Assembly (NCBI GenBank): GCA_000719695.1
Contig: JOHN01000050.1
Location: forward strand, 1-64,000
Source of the DNA: Streptomyces sp. NRRL F-6131
GTDB lineage: Bacteria; Actinomycetota; Actinomycetes; Streptomycetales; Streptomycetaceae
Direction: 5' to 3'
DNA length: 64,000 nucleotides
Below are positions 37,518-45,131 of this stretch, piece after piece. Position numbers and translations under genes: made by a program. The first letter of the stretch is position 1. Each line of letters starts with the position of its first letter. Below the pieces are notes generated by a model that did not search any database, had not been told where the DNA came from, and worked only from the letters and a program-made list of their open reading frames with translations.

Positions 37518-39113
37518 CTAGTGGTGCGCGGGTGCGGGTGCGGGCGCGGGTGCGGCGGCCGGGGAGGCCGCCGGAGCGGTGGAGGCCGGAGCCGCGGGTG
37601 CGGGTGCGGCGCTCCGGGTGGAGTGGAGGCGGTGCGAGCCGGCCCGGTCGACCTTGCCGCTCGCCGTGAGGACCAGCTCCGGCACGACGGTGATCCGGCT
37701 GGGCACCAGATGGCCGGGCACCCGGTCCCGCAGGTACGTCCGCAGGTCGGCGCCCAGGGTGCCGGCCGCCGCGCCGGCCCGCGGCACGACGTACGCGACC
37801 AGGGCGGACCGCCCGGCGAGGGTGGTGCCCGTCACCGCGACCGCGTGCACGCCCGGATGCCCGGCGAGGTGTGCCTCGACCTCGGCCGGATCGACCCGGA
37901 TCCCGCGGACCTTGAACTCGCCGTCCAGGCGCCCCTGGTGGGTCAGCACACCGTCCGGAGCCCGGCTCACCCGGTCGCCGGTGCGGTACCAGCGCCCGCC
38001 CTCGGCGTCCGTCGTGAAGCGGGCCGCGGTGGCCTCCGGCAGGCCGCGGTAGCCGAGTGCCACCGCCGGACCGCCGATCACCAACTCGCCCTGCTCGCTG
38101 ATCCGTTCGTGCACATGGGGCAGGGCGCGCCCGATCGGCACCCGGTCGCCCGCCGTCCACGGCCGGGCCCGGTCGGCGGCCAGCGGCCCGTGCAGGTCGA
38201 CGGCGTGGGTGATCAGGGTGGTCTCGGTGGAGCCGTAGGTGTTGAGCAGCCGGATCCGCCCGGTGTCCAGGGCGGCCCAGTCGGCGAGCCGGGTCGGGTT
38301 GGCCGGCTCCCCGCCGATGATCACCAGCCGGACGTGCCCGGGCAGCGTGCCGCCCTCCTCGGCGAGGTGCAGGACCAGTTCGTGCCAGAAGGCGGTGGGC
38401 AGGTCCAGGACGGTGATCCGCTCGCGCTCGATCATCCGCAGGAAGCGCGGGAACGACCCGGAGTGCGCGTCGCGGTCGAGGACGAGCGCCGCGCCGGTGG
38501 TCAGGGTCGGCAGGATCTCCTCGAAGCAGGTGTCCCAGTTCAGCGAGGCGAACTGCAGCACCCGGTCCTCGGCGCCGAGGCCGAACAGGGTGCGCAGCGA
38601 GTCCACCGCCGCCGAGATCGCCCGACGCGGTGTGACCACGGGTTTCGGCTGCCCGGTCGAACCCGAGGTGAAGAGCAGATAGGCCGGCTGCTCCGGGTCC
38701 GCAGGCTGCGGACCGGTGTGCGGCGGAGCGGCCGCCCGGGGTAACTCGACGATCTGCGTGCCGGGTTGCGCGACGGACCCGCCGACGGCCGTCCGGCAGC
38801 CGGCCGCGGCCAGCATGGCCTGCTGCCGCTGCGGCGGGAACGCCGGGTCGACCGGGCAGTACGCCCCGCCGGCGGCGAGCACGCCCAGCAGGGCGACGAC
38901 GGTCTCCGGCAGGTGGTTCGCCGGAACGGCCACCGTGCCCGGTGCGGTACCGAGGCGGTCGACCAAGGTACGTACCAAATCATCGAGTTGGCGATAACTC
39001 AGGGCGTCGCCGTGGTGGACGATCGCCGGTCGCGCGGGATATCGGCGCACGGTTTCCGTGAACGCGTCAATCAAGTCGGAACTGGCCCCGTGGATGTTGC
39101 GGTTATTTGTCAT
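37518..39113 (-). CDS. Free-standing NRPS adenylation enzyme
   Basis: A 531-aa A domain with no attached C or PCP domain. Core motifs: LLFTSGSTGQPK (A3), NTYGSTETT (A5), GELVIGGPAVALGYRG (A6), RWYRTGDRV (A7), HQGRLDGEFKVRGIRVDPAEVE (A8) and TASGKVDR with the A10 Lys. By eye alignment to the gramicidin Phe domain, the pocket residues read D-T-E-D-I-G-T-L-I-K. The acidic residues at positions 239 and 278 suit a cationic side chain such as lysine, beta-lysine or ornithine. The C-terminal 30 residues are an Ala/Pro tail like an interdomain linker. It is the first gene of the cluster. ATG 39113. Confidence 0.9.
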   Translation of the reverse strand: MTNNRNIHGASSDLIDAFTETVRRYPARPAIVHHGDALSYRQLDDLVRTLVDRLGTAPGTVAVPANHLPETVVALLGVLAAGGAYCPVDPAFPPQRQQAMLAAAGCRTAVGGSVAQPGTQIVELPRAAAPPHTGPQPADPEQPAYLLFTSGSTGQPKPVVTPRRAISAAVDSLRTLFGLGAEDRVLQFASLNWDTCFEEILPTLTTGAALVLDRDAHSGSFPRFLRMIERERITVLDLPTAFWHELVLHLAEEGGTLPGHVRLVIIGGEPANPTRLADWAALDTGRIRLLNTYGSTETTLITHAVDLHGPLAADRARPWTAGDRVPIGRALPHVHERISEQGELVIGGPAVALGYRGLPEATAARFTTDAEGGRWYRTGDRVSRAPDGVLTHQGRLDGEFKVRGIRVDPAEVEAHLAGHPGVHAVAVTGTTLAGRSALVAYVVPRAGAAAGTLGADLRTYLRDRVPGHLVPSRITVVPELVLTASGKVDRAGSHRLHSTRSAAPAPAAPASTAPAASPAAAPAPAPAPAHH

Positions 39114-39166
39114 GCCCGCCCCAAAGAATGCCGTGCGAGCACGTGTTCGGTGCTCGGCGGACCGGG

Positions 39167-39196
39167 ACTCTACCCGCCGGGACTGCGGAGCCACAA
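39167..39196 (-). promoter_or_regulatory. Candidate promoter of the NRPS-like operon
   Basis: On the minus strand TTGTGG, an 18-nt spacer and TAGAGT precede the adenylation start codon by about 55 bp. Spacing and -10 are good; the -35 element is only partial. Confidence 0.4.
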
Positions 39197-39666
39197 TGGT
39201 TGTTGAGGATGTCGCTTCAAGGATGTGTGGTTGACATGTGAACGGGGCGGGGTCTACCTGGGCGGTCCCCTGTGACCCGAGTGACTGCGTACCGTGCCCG
39301 GTCCGTCACGTGCCGCTGCGGTGCGCCATTGCCCTTTTGCGAGGAGATCGCACACCCTCCAATTCCGCCACCCTTTCCGGGCGTTCGGACATTGCCCGGC
39401 TCGTCGGCCCGCCCCGTCGTCACGCCCGGGGGGCGTCCGTGCATGTTCCCGCTGCTCGTGACCGCCTGCCGCGCAGCCGTCAATTCTCCGGGAATTGATA
39501 CGACGTCAGTTCGAGTAGACCGATCGAACGCCGATGGATCGTCCACCCGTCAACCGCGCACGGATTCCCAGGACGGGGCCCGGAAGGAGGCGGGCGCGCG
39601 GCCCCCGGACGCACGGCGGCCGACGCGGGCGGGTTGACGGGCGACTTCCACCGGGTCGCCGGACGT

Positions 39667-39700
39667 CGACGGCCCGCCGCAGCGATGCGGCGGGCCGTCG
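39667..39700 (-). terminator. Hairpin terminator of the S12 serine hydrolase gene
   Basis: A perfect 14-bp stem (CGACGGCCCGCCGC and its complement) with a 6-nt loop, 38 bp past the stop codon. Confidence 0.7.
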
Positions 39701-39737
39701 GGGTCGTGGGCGGCGTCGGGGTCGGCGGGGCGGTTTC

Positions 39738-41033
39738 TCAGCGGAGCAGCTTCACGGGGGATCCGGGGTTGCCGGCCGTCGCCGTAGTGGTGGTGCCGGT
39801 GTCCGGGCCGCAGGCGGCCTTGATGAAGAGGGCGTCGATCGCCGCGCCGGTCTCGTCGGTCTCGGCGCCCTCCAGCACGTTGAAGGAGAGGGCGAACTGC
39901 CGCGAGCCGTCCCGGGCGCCGAGCAGGATCGTGTTGTAGCCGGGGATGCCGCCGGTGTGGCCCCAGACCTCGCCGCACGGGAGGTCGTAGCGGATCAGGC
40001 CCAGCCCGTAGTGCGCGGCGATCATCGGCGCGGGCACGGCCGTCGTCATCTCGGCCAGTCGGGCGGGCGACAGCAGTCGGCCCCCGAACAGGGCCGCGTG
40101 GAAGCGGTCGAGGTCGGCGGCGGTGGAGATGCCGTTCCCGGCGGCGTCCGCGACGGTCGGGTTGATCAGGGTGACGTCGGCCGGGCCCTCCGGCAGCTGG
40201 ATGTAGCCGTGGGCGTGCGGGCCGGGGATCGCCGGCGACGAGCCGGGGAAGGAGGTGCTGTCGAGGTGCAGCGGCTCGAGGATCCGCCGCTCCACCTCGC
40301 GCTGCCAGGAGCGCCCGGTGACCTTCCGGACGATCATCCCGGTCAGGATGTAGTTGGTGTTGGAGTAGTGCCAGCCCTGCCCGGGCGCGAAGTACGGCGC
40401 GTGCTCCGCGCTCACGGCGACCAGCTGCTCCGGGCGGAAGTCCGTCCAGCGGCCCTTCGCGAGGTACGTGCGCACGCTCGCCTCGTCGTGGTAGAGGAAG
40501 CGCTGGTCCTCCAGGTAGTCGAAGAGGCCGCTGGTGTGCTGCAGCAGCTGCCGCAGGGTGATCGCGCCGCCGTTCGGCACGACGCCCGGCAGGTACCGCT
40601 CGACCGGTTCGTCCAGCCGCAGCCGGCCCTCGTCGGCCAGCTGGAGGACGATTGTGGAGACGAAGGTCTTGGTCACGCTGCCGATCCGGAACCGGCTGTC
40701 GGTCCGCACCGCGCGGCCGGAGTCCAGGTCGACGACCCCGGCGGCGTCGCGCCACGTCCGGCGGCCGTTCTCGCGGGTCTCGCCGAGCGCGGCCGTCGCG
40801 CCGCCGCGCTCGACCAGGGTCCGCAGTTCCGGGCCCAGGTCGACGGGCGGGCGGGGTCGTTCGGCCCCCGCGCCGGCCGCCCCCACGGCGGACGGCGCCC
40901 CGACCTCGACCCCCGCGGCGACCGCCGCCGTCGGGGCGAGCGCGGCGACCGTGGCCCCGGCCACCGCGAAGGCGGCGAGCCGCAGGCCGAGCCGGCCACG
41001 TCGGCCGGTCTCGACCGGCTGATTGGCGTCCAT
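39738..41033 (-). CDS. Secreted S12 serine hydrolase (class C beta-lactamase/DD-peptidase-like)
   Basis: A 431-aa exported enzyme. The signal region is at about residues 10-40, followed by an Ala/Gly-rich linker. Active-site motifs of the S12 family are intact: SVTK (Ser nucleophile and Lys), HYSNTNY (Tyr) and GHTGG near the C-terminus. Family members include D-alanyl-D-alanine carboxypeptidases, esterases and class C beta-lactamases; these cannot be told apart from sequence. ATG 41033 follows GGGAGGGAT. It is monocistronic. A relative lies at 52229-53371. Confidence 0.88.
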   Translation of the reverse strand: MDANQPVETGRRGRLGLRLAAFAVAGATVAALAPTAAVAAGVEVGAPSAVGAAGAGAERPRPPVDLGPELRTLVERGGATAALGETRENGRRTWRDAAGVVDLDSGRAVRTDSRFRIGSVTKTFVSTIVLQLADEGRLRLDEPVERYLPGVVPNGGAITLRQLLQHTSGLFDYLEDQRFLYHDEASVRTYLAKGRWTDFRPEQLVAVSAEHAPYFAPGQGWHYSNTNYILTGMIVRKVTGRSWQREVERRILEPLHLDSTSFPGSSPAIPGPHAHGYIQLPEGPADVTLINPTVADAAGNGISTAADLDRFHAALFGGRLLSPARLAEMTTAVPAPMIAAHYGLGLIRYDLPCGEVWGHTGGIPGYNTILLGARDGSRQFALSFNVLEGAETDETGAAIDALFIKAACGPDTGTTTTATAGNPGSPVKLLR

Positions 41034-41280
41034 GGTGATCCCTCCCGGGCCCGACTCCCGGGCCCCACCGCCACGTTCGCATCCGCACCGCCCCGCCCGC
41101 GTCGTCCTGGGGAAGGCCCTGTGCTGCCTCTGCACGGCGACGTGCGGTCCGCCTGGAGTCGGGGGCCGCGATCGCCGAATTCACCTTCGAGGAGCTTGAC
41201 TTGATCTTCCTCCCGGGGCAGCGGCCGGCCTCGGCGCCCGGCCGGAGGGCGCCGGCGCGCGGGGGCCGGGTGATGATCCG

Positions 41281-41922
41281 TCAGGCGGTGCGACGGAGCG
41301 CGACGACGGTGTCGGTGACGGTCGCGGTGCGGCCGCCGGGGCCGGTGGCGGTGCGGCGGGGCGCGTGGCAGCGCTCGGTGTGCCAGCCGGCGCCGAGGTC
41401 CAGGCCGGCCCGGACCTCCTCCGGCGACGGGAAGCGCACCTCCTGGCCGTTCTGCCAGGACCAGGGGGCCACCGAGCCGTGCTCCACCACGATCAGCAGC
41501 CCGTGCGGGGCGACCGCCGCGGCGGCGCGGCGCAGCACCTCGGTGCGGGGGATCTCGACGGGGGTGTGGAAGTAGGTCGCGCAGACCAGGTCGAACGCCC
41601 CGGTGGGGAAGGTCCGGGCCAGGTCGTGGCGGACGGGGTGGACGCGGTCGGTGACGCCGCCGGCCCGGGCGCCGGCGGTGACCCGGTCGAGCGCGGTCGG
41701 TGCCACGTCGACGGCGGTGACGTCCCAGCCGCGGCCGGCGAGCCAGAGCGCGTCGCCGCCGTGCCCGCAGCCCAGGTCGAGCGCGGTGCCGGGGGTGCGG
41801 GCGAGGTCGGTGACGAGGTCCGCCAGAACGGGGTTGGGGGCGGTGCCCCAGTGGGTGTCGAGGTGGGCGTAGTGGTGCTCCCAGAAGACCGTGGAGTCGG
41901 TGCCGGCAAGGTCGTCGCGCAT
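41281..41922 (-). CDS. Class I SAM-dependent methyltransferase
   Basis: A 213-aa soluble methyltransferase with motif I ALDLGCGHGGDALWLAG and the acidic loop VTAVDVAP. It resembles TehB/thiopurine-type small-molecule methyltransferases. It is divergent from an XRE-cupin regulator, with 102 bp between starts, and is the likely target of that regulator. The acceptor substrate is unknown; detoxification is a reasonable guess for this pairing. Confidence 0.87.
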   Translation of the reverse strand: MRDDLAGTDSTVFWEHHYAHLDTHWGTAPNPVLADLVTDLARTPGTALDLGCGHGGDALWLAGRGWDVTAVDVAPTALDRVTAGARAGGVTDRVHPVRHDLARTFPTGAFDLVCATYFHTPVEIPRTEVLRRAAAAVAPHGLLIVVEHGSVAPWSWQNGQEVRFPSPEEVRAGLDLGAGWHTERCHAPRRTATGPGGRTATVTDTVVALRRTA

Positions 41923-41987
41923 CGGGATGTCCTCTCGAACGGGCCGGGATCGGCCGGTGGGACGACGATGCGCCCCGGGGTGCCGGG

Positions 41988-42016
41988 GTTGCAAAGCTTC
42001 ATGCCGTTTCGGCAAC
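41988..42016. promoter_or_regulatory. Inverted repeat between methyltransferase and XRE-cupin regulator
   Basis: GTTGCAAA and TTTCGGCAAC form an interrupted inverted repeat (outer arms GTTGC/GCAAC perfect, 19-nt centre) ending 8 bp before the regulator start. It is a likely operator for autoregulation and control of the divergent methyltransferase. Confidence 0.45.
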
Positions 42017-42024
42017 CTGGGGGC

Positions 42025-42597
42025 ATGGCGCACCCGAAGCAGGACGTCCTGGACGCGGTCGGCCCCCGGCTGCGCGAGCTGCGGCGCCGTCGCGGGATGA
42101 CGCTGGCGGAGCTGGCCGAGCGGACCGGGATCAACGAGAGCACCCTCTCCCGGCTGGAGGGCGGCAGCCGCAGGCCGACCCTGGAGCTGCTGCTGTCGCT
42201 CGCCGAGGTCCACGCCGTGCCGCTGGACGAACTGGTGGGCGCGCCCCGCACCGGCGACCCGCGGATCCATCTGCGCCCGGTGACCAGGGACGGCATGACC
42301 TATGTGCCGCTCAGCCGCCCCGGCGGCGTCCAGGCCCACAAGCTGATCGTCCCGCCGGTGCCGGACACCGAGCCGGAGCTGAAGACCCACGCGGGGTTCG
42401 AGTGGGTCTTCGTGCTCGCCGGCCGGCTGCGGCTGCTGCTGGGCGACCGGACCGTGGTGCTCGGGCCGGGCGAGGCCGCCGAGTTCGACACCCATGTGCC
42501 GCACTGGCTGGGGCCGGACGACGACCGGGCGGTCGAGCTCCTCGTCCTCTTCGGGCACCAGGGCGAGCGGGCCCACCTCAGGGCCCGCGCCACCTGA
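42025..42597 (+). CDS. XRE-family regulator with cupin sensor domain
   Basis: A 190-aa regulator. Residues about 12-65 form an XRE helix-turn-helix (LRELRRRRGMTLAELAERTGIN...LSRLEGG). Residues about 110-185 form a double-stranded beta-helix cupin (FEWVFVLAGRLRLLLG, VLGPGEAAEFDTHVPHW). Members of this group sense small molecules and often control a neighbouring divergent enzyme gene; here that is the methyltransferase. Start ATG 42025. Confidence 0.9.
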   Translation: MAHPKQDVLDAVGPRLRELRRRRGMTLAELAERTGINESTLSRLEGGSRRPTLELLLSLAEVHAVPLDELVGAPRTGDPRIHLRPVTRDGMTYVPLSRPGGVQAHKLIVPPVPDTEPELKTHAGFEWVFVLAGRLRLLLGDRTVVLGPGEAAEFDTHVPHWLGPDDDRAVELLVLFGHQGERAHLRARAT

Positions 42598-42725
42598 GCC
42601 GCAGGGCGGGCCCGCGTGGTCGGGGCAGCGGCGCTCCCCTCCCCGCGATCCGCCCCGGTCCGGCTCCGAAACCGCCGCCGGCCCGGAGGCCGGGCGGCGG
42701 TTCGTGGGATCGTGGACACGTCAAT

Positions 42726-42785
42726 GTGAACCGGCATGTGAACCGGCATGTGAAGCGGCAGGTGAACGTGCAGGTGAACGTCTCT
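42726..42785. repeat. 12-bp tandem repeat array upstream of the AraC-type gene
   Basis: Five direct 12-bp units follow one another: GTGAACCGGCAT twice exactly, then GTGAAGCGGCAG, GTGAACGTGCAG and a partial GTGAACGTCTCT. The constant part is GTGAA. The array ends 23 bp before the AraC start codon and is the most regular repeat I noticed in the window. Confidence 0.9.
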
Positions 42786-42808
42786 GTCTCTGCGATGCGG
42801 GAGCGGCC

Positions 42809-43723
42809 ATGGAACGCGCGAGCGCAACACCGGACCTCGTCGACGACGAATGCGAGATGGCGTACGGAGCGCCCCGGCCGCGGCTGCGCGAGTACGTCCT
42901 CGGCTACCGGGGCTACCGGCTGACCTCGGACCGGCCCCGGCGCCGACTGGAAGTGCCCACCGACGTGGTGACGCTGACCATCGGCTTCGACGGCTCGCTG
43001 CGTCTCACCGACGCCGTCGCCACCACCGACAGCGACTCCTTCGGCTCCGTCCTCGCCGGACTGCGACGCACGGCCACCGTCGCCGAACACAGCGGCCGGC
43101 TCCACGGCCTCGCCGTCTCGCTCACCCCCCAGGGCGCCTACCGCATCCTCGGCCCCGCACTCGGCGACCTCAACGGCCGCTGGACCGAGGCCGGCGCCGC
43201 CCTCCCCGGCCGGGGCGAGCGGGAACTCGTCGAACGACTGCGCGAGGCGCCGAGCTGGAAGCGGCGGTTCGCGCTGCTCGACGCCTACTTCGACGCGCGG
43301 TTCGCCGACGGGCGGCTCTGGGACCCGTCGGTCAGCTGGGCCTGGGAGGAACTGCGCGCCTCGCACGGCCGCACCCCGGTGCGCACCCTCGTCGACGGCA
43401 CCGGCTGGAGCCGCCGCCGACTGGAGCAGCGCTTCCGCGAACACCTCGGTCTGGCCCCGAAGCAGGCCGCCGACATCCTCCGGCTCCAGCGCGCCCTGCT
43501 CGCCTACGAACGGCGGCCCGGCTGGGGCGGCGCCCGGATCGCCGACCACTGCGGCTTCTACGACCAGGCCCACCTCGTCCACGCCTTCCGCGCCATGGTG
43601 GGCTGTCCGCCGACCGCCTTCTTCGCCTCCCGCCGGGCCGCCGAGGCCCCCGAGCCCACCGACCGCCTCGCCGGTCGGGTGACCACCGCCATCCAGCTGG
43701 TCGACCACGCCCACGCCCTCTGA
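42809..43723 (+). CDS. AraC-family transcriptional regulator
   Basis: A 304-aa regulator with a C-terminal AraC/XylS domain. The second HTH is recognisable (IADHCGFYDQAHLVHAFRAMVGCPPTAF at about residues 253-280). The N-terminal half resembles the DUF6597-type sensor of AraC proteins (VPTDVVTLTIGFDGSLRL). ATG 42809 follows GGAG. No partner gene is adjacent; the repeats just upstream may be its own binding sites. Confidence 0.88.
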   Translation: MERASATPDLVDDECEMAYGAPRPRLREYVLGYRGYRLTSDRPRRRLEVPTDVVTLTIGFDGSLRLTDAVATTDSDSFGSVLAGLRRTATVAEHSGRLHGLAVSLTPQGAYRILGPALGDLNGRWTEAGAALPGRGERELVERLREAPSWKRRFALLDAYFDARFADGRLWDPSVSWAWEELRASHGRTPVRTLVDGTGWSRRRLEQRFREHLGLAPKQAADILRLQRALLAYERRPGWGGARIADHCGFYDQAHLVHAFRAMVGCPPTAFFASRRAAEAPEPTDRLAGRVTTAIQLVDHAHAL

Positions 43724-43964
43724 CGGGCGCTGACGGGTGCTGACGGGCCCTGAGGGGCGCCGGCGGACTCCGACGGGTGTGCGCATTCTTACAAGCCCGC
43801 GCCCCCTCCCGCACGGCATGCTGACCGAACGGGGCGGCATCGGGGGAGCCGCCCCGATCGACATCCGGGGCCCCGCCGCGCCCCGGGCGCGTCCCGCACG
43901 CCTCCCGGGCGGGGGTACCGCGCCGCCTACCCCATCGGCCCCTCACCGGCGCAGCCGCCCCCGC

Positions 43965-44000
43965 GCCGCCCGCCACTCCGTTGCCGCCCGCCACTCCGTT
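43965..44000. repeat. Two perfect 18-bp tandem copies
   Basis: GCCGCCCGCCACTCCGTT is repeated exactly once, 48 bp before the hairpin element at 44049. Confidence 0.85.
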
Positions 44001-44048
44001 GCCGTCGCCGACTGCGCCGCCGAGAAACCGGTTCGTCCGGCCGGGCGG

Positions 44049-44081
44049 GAGTGGGAAGTCGACGGAGCCGACTTCCCACTC
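44049..44081. repeat. Dispersed hairpin element, copy 1
   Basis: GAGTGGGAAGTCG and CGACTTCCCACTC are perfect 13-bp arms with a 7-nt loop, 17 bp past the end of the minus-strand VOC gene. It could serve as that gene's terminator; the same sequence recurs four more times to 52059. Confidence 0.85.
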
Positions 44082-44098
44082 AGCGGCGGGCGTGCGGA

Positions 44099-44479
44099 TC
44101 AGAGCGCTGCGAGGCGGGACTTGAGCAGGCAGAACTCGTTGCCCTCGGGGTCGGCGAGGACGTGCCAGGACGCGTCCGCGGGCTGGCCGACGTCGACCGG
44201 CTTGGCTCCGGCGGCCAGCAGGCGCTCCAGTTCGGCGTCCTGGTCGCGGTCGGTGGGGTTGACGTCGATGTGCAGCCGGGTGTTCCCGTTCGTCGGCAGG
44301 TCGGTGCGGATGAGGATGATCGTCGGCTGCGCGCCGCCGAACCCCTCCCGCGGACCGATCTCGATGCAGCCCTCCGCCTCGCGGTCGAGCTCCACGAAGT
44401 CCAGGACCTCACACCAGAACCGCGCCAGCGCCTCGGGGTCCTGGCACTGGAGAACGATCTCACTGATACGGCACGCCAT
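44099..44479 (-). CDS. VOC-family (glyoxalase/bleomycin-resistance fold) protein
   Basis: A 126-aa protein with two beta-alpha-beta-beta-beta units: IVLQCQDPEALARFWCEVLDF near the N-terminus and LHIDVNP with VLADPEGNEFCLL near the C-terminus. The WHVLADPEGNEFC ending is typical of the actinobacterial glyoxalase-like subgroup. The active role (enzyme or drug-binding) cannot be read from sequence. Start ATG 44479; the frame upstream is not domain-like. Confidence 0.88.
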   Translation of the reverse strand: MACRISEIVLQCQDPEALARFWCEVLDFVELDREAEGCIEIGPREGFGGAQPTIILIRTDLPTNGNTRLHIDVNPTDRDQDAELERLLAAGAKPVDVGQPADASWHVLADPEGNEFCLLKSRLAAL

Positions 44480-44633
44480 GGGACTTGACTCACTCTCGGG
44501 TCGGGGTCTGCCGGACCGGCCGCACGCGCGCCCCGTGGGCCCGCCGCCGTGCGCACCGGCTCGCGACCGTACCAGGCGAGGTGGGCGGGGGCAGCCGGTT
44601 TCCGCCGGCCCGCACCCGTGCACCCGGTCCGCC

Positions 44634-45038
44634 CTACGGCGTCGCCGCTGATCCCGAGGCAGGGGCCCGGTCGTCGGTGCTCGGTGGCAGCCGCCGGGTG
44701 ATCCGGTCGAGCAGGTCCAGCAGCGGCTCGCCGATGTCCCGGCCGAACTCGGTGAGCCCGTAGGTGACCTGGGGCGGCGTCGTCGGCTCGACCGTCCGCC
44801 ACACCAGTCCGTCCTGGACCAGCGCGCGCAGCGTCTGGGCGAGCATCTTCTCGCTGATGCCCCGGATGCTGTCGCGCAGCTCGTAGAACCGGAGGTCGTT
44901 GCCCTGCAGGGCGATCAGCACCCAGACGCCCCACCGGCTGGTCACGTGGTCGACCGTGTCGCGCGCCGCACAGTCGGTGTGAAACACCTCATACCGCCTG
45001 CCGGTGTCACCACGGCCCGTCTGCAGACCTTCCGTCAT
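44634..45038 (-). CDS. HxlR-family regulator
   Basis: A 134-aa winged-helix regulator of the HxlR type. Signatures: DVTSRWG-like start of the winged helix (DHVTSRWGVWVLIALQG), RFYELRDSIRGISEKMLAQTLRALVQDGLV and VTYGLTEFGRDI. A Cys near the N-terminus (TDCAAR) is a possible redox sensor, as in related YodB/QorR proteins. It is divergent from an NmrA-like reductase, the normal genetic partner of this regulator type. Confidence 0.92.
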   Translation of the reverse strand: MTEGLQTGRGDTGRRYEVFHTDCAARDTVDHVTSRWGVWVLIALQGNDLRFYELRDSIRGISEKMLAQTLRALVQDGLVWRTVEPTTPPQVTYGLTEFGRDIGEPLLDLLDRITRRLPPSTDDRAPASGSAATP

Positions 45039-45046
45039 GTCCGTAG

Positions 45047-45079
45047 CTTACCCCCAGGTATGTCCTTACGATCGGTAAG
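45047..45079. promoter_or_regulatory. Two HxlR-type operator sites
   Basis: CTTACGATCGGTAAG (45065-45079) has perfect 5-bp arms. Eighteen bp to its left CTTACCCCCAGGTATG repeats the pattern with one mismatch. Both lie in the 93-bp gap between the divergent genes. Confidence 0.6.
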
Positions 45080-45131
45080 CCCTCAGCTCTAGCGTCTGCA
45101 CCCGCACAGCACATCGAGCGAGGAGCTGACC

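Larger units (their letters stand above)
39114..39737. other. Gene-free interval upstream of the NRPS-like cluster
   Basis: A 624-bp stretch with no supported gene. The left end holds the probable promoter of the adenylation gene. The right end holds the terminator of the serine hydrolase. Short plus-strand frames in the middle lack a ribosome site and codon bias. Confidence 0.6.
43724..44098. other. Gene-free interval with repeats
   Basis: A 375-bp stretch with no gene. It holds two exact 18-bp tandem copies (43965-43982 and 43983-44000) and the first copy of the dispersed hairpin family (44049-44081). Confidence 0.6.

Noticed and set aside
31187..39113. A negamycin- or streptothricin-type cluster because of the beta-lysine enzyme
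   Set aside because: As far as I recall those pathways, the N-N bond enzymes expected for negamycin and the further NRPS and guanidine-ring enzymes expected for streptothricin are not visible here.
39231..39256. TTGACA on the plus strand at 39231 as a promoter
   Set aside because: No acceptable -10 at 16-18 nt and no supported gene downstream for 500 bp.
39272..39637. A 121-codon plus-strand frame in the gap before the S12 hydrolase
   Set aside because: No ribosome site, odd composition and no recognisable domain; it also overlaps the probable control region.
42726..42785. The 12-bp repeat array as a CRISPR
   Set aside because: Units are far too short, there are no spacers and no cas genes are present.
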